DNA of 64,000 bases, taken from Bryum argenteum. Taxonomy: Eukaryota > Streptophyta > Bryopsida > Bryales > Bryaceae. A program made the position numbers and the translations under genes. Numbering within the stretch: the stretch's first letter is position 1; each line of letters opens with the position of its first letter. The notes beneath the pieces were generated by a model that was not told the DNA's origin, ran no database searches, and was given only the letters and a program-made list of their open reading frames with translations. Location: contig CM073323.1 in assembly GCA_037043015.1 (NCBI GenBank), positions 23,588,758 to 23,652,757 of the forward strand. Reading direction: 5' to 3'. Shown here one piece after another: positions 55,128 to 64,000 of this stretch.

Positions 55128-56938
55128 CTACATTCAGAGGATGCACAAGTGAAAGTTATGTTGTGGAAGTAATTGAGGGAGTTCGTGGGCGGTGCCCTTA
55201 TACAGCTTAGCACTTGATTGGTTGAGACTAACTTGTTTGTATTGAGATGGTTGGTGTCAAATGGTGAGAGGGATGGTTCCTACCTTCGTATACTTTATGT
55301 ATTGGTTGTTTACGTATGTAGGAGCTTGTAACTGCACTTTGTCATTGAACATGTTGCACACCTAATCTCCAAGCTAATGGTACAACTTATATACTTCATA
55401 ATTTCTTTTGTTTGAGTTTGAGAAGCCAAGACGCTTGTTTTAATTATATAATATTCATAAGTATGAATTTTTAATTTGAGAGTTGTGTAGATAGAAAGCC
55501 ACAATACTTGTTTTATTACTAAGTAGGTAAAATTAAACGCATAGACATTAATATGCCAAAGTTTTGATGTCTATAATCTACAAAAAATTTCAAGCAAAAT
55601 ATGTGTGAGAGAAAGATACTATATTTCAATTAAAGTTTATCCATAGTAATATCTCAAAGTTGGAATATTGCATATACAAGGTACCGTACCACCATAGTAG
55701 GTTCGGTCCTCAACGAACGAATATTTATTTATTTTTGGAAAAAATAAGGTTCGTTGGCCAGGAATAGATTTTTTTGAAATTCGTTTTCTGGAAAATCCTA
55801 TGCAAAGGAGAGAGATGAACTTGAGGCTCCAACTATTGCAGTAACTCATAATTCCCCAACTTTTTATTCCTCTTGGCTTGTAATTTCTAAATTTTCACGT
55901 TTTTTTGTAATAGAAGTATTTTTGAACGAACCTGCTATGGTGGAACGGTTTACCTTACATAAACCTCAAACTTGTATATGATTGACAATAAGACATGTCC
56001 AGGAAAATAAGAAACTATTGGGCTTAACCCCTAAATGTCCCAACCTACTTCTCGCGAAAAAATAAAAGTAATATAAATGAAAATGAAGGGAAGTTATTTA
56101 TATTTATTTCAACAATAAAATTTTGTGGTAGACCCATTGAAGGGCATGTGGATCAAGTTGTCCAGCCTCATAGATTGCAAGATTGTAGGGTGATATTACT
56201 AAAAATAGTTTGTAAAATTTAATCACTTTTCACTTTAGAGTGGAAATTTTACCAACAAAGCTACTACAATGGAGATTCTAGTTCCAACTAGAACATTGTT
56301 CACCTTATCTCAAAGACACCCTTATACGAAAGTAATTCATTAAAAAATTTCTTTTCCAGAATAAAAGTCTTATAATAGTCTTATAATGGTGAAAACTTGC
56401 TAGAATCTTTACAAACAAAAATTAGTCCAAAACTAGACCTTTTGCACTCAAATTCACACCTTATTTTTTTTTTTAAAAAGAAAAAAAGATCGAGTGAAGG
56501 TCTGCAACAATAAAATAGACATTGACTGAATTCATTCCATAAATTTGTGACACTATTTTTGAGAGCGTTTCTTTTTCTTTTTTTTCCCAATGAGTCAACC
56601 CATTTAGGGAATTAAACTCCTATATGTTTACTAGTGATGGGAAAATAAAATGAATATTTAATTTGTTCTCGTCTTTGCAATTGTTGCCTCGTTTAGAATT
56701 ATTTTATAGAAAATGGGGCACGTCCAAAGACTAATTGAATTATGTTGAGAGCACTTGACCTCAAAATCCAAATCATTTGACACACAAGGTGTTGAATCTC
56801 AAGTTGTTCAAGTAAGGTACATTTGTCTTGGGATGATTTCAGTTTTTTGAGTTTCTTTTATTTATTTTTTTGTCCACCAATTATACATCACATTCGATGG
56901 TCATGAATCCCTTACGAATTAGAAATTACGGTGCCTTA
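55128..56938. other. Intergenic region
   Basis: AT-rich, includes R1 copy d. No supported gene. Confidence 0.5.
56110..56455 (+). repeat. Dispersed repeat family R1, copy d
   Basis: GGCATGTGGATCAAGTTGTC, GCCTCATAGATTGCAAGATT, ACCTTATCTCAAAGACACCC and CTTATAATGGTGAAAA follow the same order as copies a-c. Confidence 0.65.
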
Positions 56939-57311
56939 GAGCATGCCCAGCCCGCACTGCGGAGCCTTGTTTGGAGTGTGAGGAACCCTAGCCCACACAC
57001 TATCCTTCTAACCCGGTCAAGAGGGTTGAGGTCTCCTAAATTCTAGAACACCATAGATCCAAGTTATCCCGTACCTTCATTCACATTTCAAGTCCTCATT
57101 AACCAATGGAAGAGTGCCACAATGTAAAGAAGTTATTGGCAGAAAATAAATTTTATTATAAATAAGTTGTCAGCAAATGTAATTGGTGAGCAGCCTTTTC
57201 CTCAACCATTTCTAGAGGCCTCGGTAGGGTTGCGATGGCAATCCGAGCGGCGCTTGCAAGATTTTCATGTAGCGGAGCGGCCCGGCCTGAAGCACAGGGC
57301 TGGGCATGCTC
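56939..57311 (+). mobile_element. Tourist-like MITE (PIF/Harbinger type), copy 1 (373 bp)
   Basis: Terminal inverted repeats GAGCATGCCCAGC...GCTGGGCATGCTC with TTA on both sides (56936-56938, 57312-57314), a three-base TWA target typical of PIF/Harbinger. The interior includes GCCTTGTTTGGAGTGTGAGG, TCAAGAGGGTTGAGG and GCGGCGCTTGCAAG. No transposase. Confidence 0.92.
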
Positions 57312-57314
57312 TTA

Positions 57315-58065
57315 GAGCATGCCCAGCTTTGCCCTCTAAGTCGGGCGGCTAGGCTGCGTCGCAAGCTTGCAAGCGGCGCTCGGGCAGGCGTCTATACCCC
57401 ACCCACGCCGGAAGGCATGCCATAGATAGATAGAAACTTCGATCCTTTCTAAGGGGCCGGCGTGAATGAAGTGTCCGTTCGTAATGCTAATATCCCGATG
57501 GCCACCGAACAAGGGGAAATTAGAACAATGCTACTTCCCCCTCTCGAGGGTGGACACTATTACTACGCTAGTTTCTAGCCTAGTTACTAGTGCATTGAAG
57601 ATACTTGACATAGTATCCCCCAAAGGGCTTTGAGGTACCCATACAACAAGGTCCAAGGACCTCCTACAATAGTTGGGTGGACTATAGTGGTGAGCACCAC
57701 GCCGGCATGGGGAATAGAACCCACGACCTCCTCATTGGGGGCCTAAGCCTTAACCACCAAGCCAAGGCTTGTGGTGCAAGGCATGCCACATAAAAAAGGC
57801 CGCTCACCAATCACCTTTCTGACAAGTGATTATAATAAAAAATATTTCTTACCAATAAAATTGTTGTTGCATGTCACTCTCCCATTAGTTAATGAGAACG
57901 CTAAGATGTAAATGGAGGTAAGAGATAACTTGGAGTTTTGGCGTCTTAGAATTTAGGAAACCTCAACCCTCTTGACCGGATTTCAGGGATAGTGTGTGGG
58001 CTCGGGTTCCTCACACTTCAAACAAGGCTCCATTCTCCAGCCCACACCGCGAGCTGGGCATGCTC
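57315..58065 (-). mobile_element. Tourist-like MITE copy 2, opposite orientation, holding a nested SINE
   Basis: Same element as copy 1 in reverse, sharing the TTA at 57312-57314 and ending before the TTA at 58066-58068. Removing the SINE and one target duplication (366 bp) leaves 385 bp, close to the 373 bp of copy 1. The pair forms a long inverted repeat. Confidence 0.92.
57423..57777 (-). mobile_element. SINE, full length (355 bp), nested in a MITE
   Basis: Exactly the same length as the 31401 copy, reverse orientation. Perfect 11-bp duplication AAGGCATGCCA at 57412-57422 and 57778-57788. Contains the complete A and B box head. Confidence 0.97.
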
Positions 58066-58068
58066 TTA

Positions 58069-59527
58069 GCAGCAAAGCAAGAACGCAAAAGCGTGAGTGG
58101 CTTGTGTGGTAATCCAGTTGAGCATATCAACAACCGAACAATGCCAGCTACTTTTCTGAAAGCAAAAGAAAATTTAACAAAAAATGACCCAATAGTGCTT
58201 TCAAGGGCTCAATCAACTTTCAGAAGCATTTTTGGCATGCCACTAGCTGGTCCTAATTCTTAGTTAATCTTTTAAGCAAGAAGACAAGGTAGACTGTAAA
58301 GCGAACATTTTCAAGTACCGGTTGCTCAAAACAATGTCCCAACCAAGAAATTTAATATTGGTTCAATTTAATTGGATGTCTGTTTTTAGTATTTTCCATT
58401 TACTTATCCAAACGTGTACTCGAACTTACGGTATATTCTAAACACAATAAGATGTTTGTCTTGTTTGTTGCTATTTCAGGCAATTGGAGAGAGCTTTCGA
58501 ATACCCGTAGGGGACAAATTAAAGTGACAAGTTTCACGGTACGGAAATTTAGGAACACTTTGGTATCTGGGGTTATCCATGCTATTTTTTTTGGGAAAGC
58601 TATGATTATTTAACCTTGTATTGAACTTTTTGAAACTAAAATTTATCTTGATGATATAAGCGTTGATAATGATGGAACCAATATGTTACTTGTTAGTACA
58701 TCATTCCACAACCATAAATTGCAATTTCTTGATGTAGTAGCACTCAATTTCCTTTGAGATAAATTGATATCTCTACTTTGGAGTAGAGATACTACTTATA
58801 AACTAATTGCAATCAAAAAGCCTACAACTAGAACTTTTAGTTAAAACTAGAGACTATAGCTTGGTCTAAGAGCAAACATAACAAGAATTATTCGCCTTGC
58901 TCTTAGAACATGATCTCTCGGGCCTCAAAAAGCCTTGCGATTGTGTTCTTTAGGGAAGCTTGCAAAATGAGTGTTCCACAACAAACAAAAAAAACTATAT
59001 TGCAACCCACCGTTGGAGAAAAGAGAAGTGTATTGCGGTCTTTGCTCCTACATTGAAAGGCAAATTGTGTATCATAGTTCATTCTCAATGACTTAGTGGG
59101 AATAACTTAGTCGGAAGGGATACTTTAGACTAGTTCATCATGTTTGATTCATTACAAGGAAGTTGTGATAGACAATCTCTCTACTAATGCTTCAGTAATA
59201 CAACCAAAAAGTGTCACAAAAGACTAACCATTTCACAAAGTGGCAAATGCTTCACGTAGAGCTACACAAAGTGCAACTACACAACTTTGGTAAATGCCAT
59301 GACTAATGATGAGACTAGACATGCGTGCAACTACAAAAATGTAGGAAGATCCTATATCCCTTTGCAACAAGATTCAATGAACAAAGTGGTACAATTTGAA
59401 ATGTCTTACTACCATGCCTCCTCGATCACCTCAATCACTTGTTCTAATTGATGTGAAGCTTCTAAGGGCATTATACCCTAATTATCGTGCACCGACAAGT
59501 ATTAAAAAATTGTTTTTCATTTTTATT

Positions 59528-59532
<5 letters not shown>
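58069..59532. other. Intergenic region
   Basis: No supported gene. The phrase CTTTCAAGGGCTCAATCAAC-type frame at 57994-58263 overlaps the MITE end and is not credible. Confidence 0.5.

Positions 59533-59596
<64 letters not shown>
59533..59596. repeat. (AT)n microsatellite, about 64 bp
   Basis: Uninterrupted alternating A/T, followed by a T10 tract. Confidence 0.98.
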
Positions 59597-59604
<8 letters not shown>

Positions 59605-59649
59605 TTGCAACACGGACCCTATGAGTTTAGCAGGCTTTTCGCCATGGCA

Positions 59650-60164
59650 ATAAGGGCCGCTTTACACGAGGGGGCAAGCCATTGATGGGGCCAATTCATG
59701 GCCAAATTCACTCTTGTGATTGGTCCAATTCTTGAAATTGGCCCGAGGGGCTTTACATGGGGAGTCAAGGCCAATTTTCTGAAATAATATTATAATAAGG
59801 TGGGGGGACAACTTATGACTCAACCCGCGCTCCAAAAGTTGGGAAATACAAGAATGGAAGGCCAATTCATGGCCTAGAGGTAGTCTCTCGATTTCAATAC
59901 AAAATCATTATTTCACTCAAACATCTCAATGTGAACAAATCAAAAGCATGGAATGCATCTAACAATACAAATTGGCCCTATGGCCTTGTTTTCCTTCTAC
60001 AAATCAGCCCCAAGAACTTTACACATGGGAAAATCAGCCCACACTTTGTTAACTATTTTATGTGTTCTCCAAGCAGCCCATGGAACCAATAGGACTCAAA
60101 ACATGAGTAAATCCGCTTGGAATATCGTTAGTCGTGACTCCCCATGTAGAGCGTCCCTGAAATG
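59650..60164. mobile_element. Long MITE, family M2, younger copy (about 515 bp)
   Basis: The left end AGGGCCGCTTTACACGAGGG and the reverse complement of the right end (AGGGACGCTCTACATGGGGA) form imperfect terminal inverted repeats of about 25 bp. The interior matches the 33251 copy from end to end. A further end fragment (AGTTGGCCTTGACTCTCCAT) is at 62043. Target duplication not clear. Confidence 0.75.
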
Positions 60165-60264
60165 TTAATATTTCTCACCTTGTTGCTGGAGATGCTCTTA
60201 CTACACACTACCACTTGTCAGTGCCGCACAAACTCCTGCAGCCAATCACGTCCAAAGTCACACC

Positions 60265-60858
60265 ATGCTGATAATGCTCGTCACACTAACGATGCAAAAC
60301 TACAGTAAAAACTCATCTCAATCCTGCAAGCATCAATTAATTTTAGAGAGAGCCTGCAACAATACAGAGACGTACACAGCATATGTCTCAACCAGAGAAA
60401 CAGTAAAACCTTTTTCACTGCACGCTGAATCACCAATCATGAACACCAAGGTGATGATTATCAGCAAACAGTTAAAGCAATCCCAATACTACTGTAGTAT
60501 TAAACTAACCCCCGCTTTCAAATGTCAGAAGTCCTGCAGGAACCAAATATGGAACCCTGCTGGTTACTTGTGTCTATGCATAGCAAGAATGGGGTGGCAC
60601 ACCGGCCCACTGCAGAGTCATTCGGATTGGTTGCGTCCCTCGATTCCCGGCTCCCTGCCAACAAGAAAATTTAATGTTTTGTTGCTATTTTTACGACTCG
60701 GAAAACAACTTCAGGTGCAATACTTGCATCTCGGATTAGCTAATACGGCTCGAAATTCAGCTTTATGGCACGTGGGTTCGATATATTTCAGATCAAAAAG
60801 TGTTAGATTCGCAAATTTGCGAAACCGCCATCTCTTGCTCTTCACAGGATTCGCGTAG
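60265..60858 (+). CDS. Hypothetical 197-codon ORF, unrecognised
   Basis: ATG 60265 to TAG 60858, no interruption. Ser-, Gln- and Leu-rich with scattered Cys; no signal peptide, domain or repeat visible. It starts 100 bp after a MITE end, in DNA that is less AT-rich than what follows. It could be a chance frame, so coding status is doubtful. Confidence 0.2.
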   Translation: MLIMLVTLTMQNYSKNSSQSCKHQLILERACNNTETYTAYVSTRETVKPFSLHAESPIMNTKVMIISKQLKQSQYYCSIKLTPAFKCQKSCRNQIWNPAGYLCLCIARMGWHTGPLQSHSDWLRPSIPGSLPTRKFNVLLLFLRLGKQLQVQYLHLGLANTARNSALWHVGSIYFRSKSVRFANLRNRHLLLFTGFA

Positions 60859-63368
60859 AAAACCACATTACCGGTTACTTTGATAAGCATTTTGCTGTTG
60901 CTTTGTTGGTTGTGTGAGGTTTTTGGTGTAAAATTTTTTGTTGGCAGTTGGTAGGATTCGTTTTTGGCAGGTCAGCGTTTGTACGAGTTGGAGGAGTTGA
61001 CCTTTTTTTAGGAATTTATTAATGAATTAATCCATTGAGAGAAGCTGTTGACTTTTTAGTTTTTTTTCTTGTTTACTGTGATCCTCCTGATGGGTAGGGT
61101 TACAAAAATATTCTCGTCGTACTGTCAAACTTTGAGTACGTATACCTGGAAAATTACATATATGAAGATCGTTCTTTGTTCGATCACACTTTTAGAAATG
61201 TTGTAGATATTGAGAAATATGTATGTATGTCAAATCTCATACATAAGTAATGGCTATCTTCTTGTTCTCATTTCTCCCTTTAGTTATTTTTTTACAGATC
61301 ATTAACATTTTTAATTTAATGGCCTTCCATTCTTGTAACTTTTAGGATTTAGAGCACAGAACATTGTACCTCTAACAACATTTGTATAGGGGTGATGGTA
61401 TGCTTGGCGTACCCAAAAAGGTTGTCTCATGAACAATTGCACTCTGTACTGGTGTGTCAAATATATCCATTTTTAAATTGTGATACATTAAGACTTCATT
61501 AGATGTGGTTTTAGTTGTCTATACTTATAATGTATTAAGGAAAAAAATTAGAAATTAAAATAAAAATAAAAATGAAGTAATTTTATTTGATTTTTTAGTT
61601 GAAAAAGTAAGTTGTGTCTCACTAACCTAAAATCCATAGAATCAAGCAAATGGAATATCAACCATTTTTATTTTAATTTGATTTTTGAATATGACCTACA
61701 TCTTCTTGTATAGAATGCAAAATAATTTATTCAATTTAAAAAATAATAATTCATTGTGCACTACAATGCCTGCAAATCCCAAAACTCAGCATTTTTTCTC
61801 ACATCTATGAATGGATCCAAAAAATAAAAATAAAAAAAATCTAAGAGAAACTCTATATGCATATATACTTTGATTTCACTGAGGTGCATGATATTTTATT
61901 TTCTATTTTAGGGTATTTTTACTTGATTAAAATGGACAAATTAGACAAACTTTGGAGGCTTTCAACAAAAATAACCTAATTAGTGTGTCCAAAAAGTGAT
62001 ACCCCAAGCTTACCATTGGTGTAGGATCTTATTTTTTTAAAAGTTGGCCTTGACTCTCCATGTAAGATGATTTCAACTTTAGCAGATTTCAAATTCGGTG
62101 GTAAAGGTGATCTTCCAGCATCAAAAGTTTAAGAGTTTCACATCATTTAGAACCAAGCATGTAGGATTTACATATATAAGGCAGCAGCATAGAATGAGAC
62201 AAAGGTCGGCCATGATAGAAGTGGATCCATGGGGATGAAAGAGCCATCGATACTCACTCATTGTCCATCGGAAGAAAAAATGAAATGATTCAGGTGAAGG
62301 GGGCAGTTGTTTGACAAATCCCACTAGCAATGCATGGGCATGCATATGTGGACAAACGAGATCAAGAGCCGAACTCCATTCAACAGGTACTATACTTTCA
62401 TTACAATCCTTGATCGAGATAGATAGACACTTGAGAACATGCTAAAAGCCTGAGCATGCATGGTGACGACATTCAAGACTATTTGGCAAGCATTAGAGTA
62501 ATGGTGGTGGTGGTAGTAAGGAGTAATTATAGAATCTGCTATAAGAAGATAAAATCATGTTATGTTGTCATTATTGTTATGACTTATGAGTATTAATGTG
62601 AAGAATAAGTCAAACACACACACACTGGATTAGCACCTAACTTTCATACCAAACATGCGGTTTATTCTTCTTCTATGCGCTTGTACAAGATGTCAGGTGT
62701 GTACAATGCTGGTAATAAGTCACAAGAGCACATAGATCCGTAGGTACTAGAGTACGTTGCATCCAATGTGTGCGTGAATGTACTCTTTGCATGTAGTAAA
62801 TGAAACATGAGTGCAATTTTACTATAACAAGGTGCAGATGCTCTTGATGGGTGCAGAGGTTTTGAGCACACACTGCTTTCCAGTGCCGTAGTTCTGGCCG
62901 TATTAAAAGCCCCGAAGACATACTGTAAAGGCAGAGCACATGAACGGGAAGTAGGGTGAGAAAATCTAAATCTGGACTGCCCCCCATAATCGGATAACCC
63001 AAAATGAAGATTTCCTTAGGATGGAATGAAGATAACCTTGGATAGTATGTTTCTTTTATGTCCATGCAGAAAGGTGAACGACTTCAGGTGTACCTAGATA
63101 AAGGCATGTTCCCACCTGGATATTGTGTCGCGGTCTTACCGGATTATTTGAAGTGTAAGCGGCGTTGCGTTCCCACCTGCGTTCATTCGTAACTGCCGAA
63201 CCTACGTGGCTTATGAGCAGGACAGGGGATAAGACCGCTATTATGGGTTTAATTGTGAACTTAAGTGAAGCCGAGAGAAAGTTAAGGTGGAGCGAACAAG
63301 TAGTTAAAAATCTTCATAATCCAAACATTTGAGAAAACTGTGGGCGCTCCTATCTATTTGAGCTTGAG
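60859..63368. other. Intergenic region, AT-rich
   Basis: No supported gene. Contains the M2 end fragment near 62043 and CA/GT-rich short tracts near 62500-62620. Confidence 0.5.
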
Positions 63369-64000
63369 ATGGCCCGTTACGTAAGAGCGGTCTCTAGTTT
63401 TAGGCCGAGCTTTTCGCAAAGCTGCAACATGGCCGGTACTCTCGCAGTTTGCAGCCACTGCATAGAAGATGCAGGGGGGCAAGATCTCGAACCTGCATTA
63501 AAAAAACAAGTCTCACCGAACAGGTACGATGCGTTCCTCGCTCACGGCTCGCCACTCTGGTCTTTTGATAGATCAACTGTGCAATTCTTGTCTACTGTTT
63601 GTTTGCTCCTCCATAGTTCTGTACTACTTGCAAACTTCCGGGTTCGTTTGTGTTCGTTGCAGCTCTAAAATCATGCCTACTACCTTTGCAGTACATTGTC
63701 ATGGAAACTTCAGCATTGGAATTCTGAATGCCTAGACTTTACAACTAACGTGGCCATTCATCGATGCTCATGACTGAGACGTCTCGGCGACTAAAGATTC
63801 ATACTTCATACTGTTCCTGTACATGTTTCAAATGTAGTAATGTTTAGGTTTACATTTATGTTTGGGAATTGAGTCATTGTAGGAATACCAATGGACAATC
63901 GTCAGCAGAATGGAGCGCCAGTCCGGCCCACAACACTACCCCTGGATAGTGAGATCCTTCTACCAAACCGGTAATCTTCATATTCTCATGAAATAGGCAT
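63369..64000 (+). CDS. Possible 5' end of a gene running off the right edge
   Basis: ATG at 63369 opens a GC-richer frame (MARYVRAVSSFRPSFSQSCN, then CSHCIEDAGGQDLEPALKK). A plausible donor (GAACAG|GTACGA) lies at 63522. A second open stretch with an ATG (MDNRQQNGAPVRPTTLPLDS) lies at about 63890-63970, ending at a possible donor (CCGGTAATC). The segment RYDAFLAH right after the first donor superficially resembles the start of a TIR domain, but this is too short to assign. Product unknown. Confidence 0.3.

Noticed and set aside
63522-63560. TIR-domain start (YDAFLAH)
   Set aside because: Only a few residues match, the segment follows a likely splice donor, and no further TIR motif follows.

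Overview
This window is nuclear DNA of a land plant, most likely a bryophyte-grade genome (moss or liverwort). That reading rests on the gene content: a plant LRR-VIII-type receptor kinase, a CHR11/CHR17-type ISWI remodeller, a plant monoacylglycerol-lipase/caffeoylshikimate-esterase-type hydrolase, a jacalin lectin and a plant DnaJ-type zinc-finger protein. Most of these genes carry phase-consistent GT-AG introns, the intergenic DNA is AT-rich, and no operons, rRNA or free tRNA genes are visible. The species cannot be named from the sequence alone. Start codons were reassigned to real ATGs wherever a longer open frame began at a non-ATG codon.

Layout. Positions 1-3808 (minus) hold the 5' two-thirds of an LRR receptor kinase; its kinase domain runs off the left edge. 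Positions 6518-9655 (minus) hold a complete ISWI ATPase with an uninterrupted coding sequence. A 7 kb AT-rich repeat-bearing desert follows. At 16.8-20.8 kb there is a tandem segmental duplication carrying two copies of a protein family I do not recognise: copy 1 is frameshifted and copy 2 is intact, with a basic cluster and SUMO-interaction-like motifs. A lipid-transfer-protein-like exon lies at 22.7 kb. From 23 to 40 kb the DNA is almost entirely small non-autonomous transposons, a SINE family and tandem repeats.

A gene-dense island occupies 41-54 kb: an alpha/beta hydrolase (plus), KEOPS subunit CGI121 (minus), a short Swp1-like ribophorin II (plus, head-to-head with CGI121), a membrane-anchored jacalin lectin (minus) and a DnaJ-type zinc-finger protein (minus). 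Positions 54-64 kb are again repeats, ending in a possible 5' end of a further gene at 63.4 kb.

The mobile-element record is unusually legible. Four SINE copies each have perfect 11-13 bp target-site duplications. One sits inside a Tourist-like MITE that directly abuts a second, oppositely oriented copy sharing one TTA. Five related MITEs bounded by TTAA cluster at 29.8-39.6 kb, some with no base between them except the shared TTAA.

The genes are ordinary housekeeping or surface functions (chromatin spacing, tRNA t6A modification, N-glycosylation, lipid or phenolic ester hydrolysis, carbohydrate recognition, receptor signalling). I see no evidence that they form one pathway. The best candidate for undescribed biology is the duplicated unknown family at 17.8-20.8 kb.
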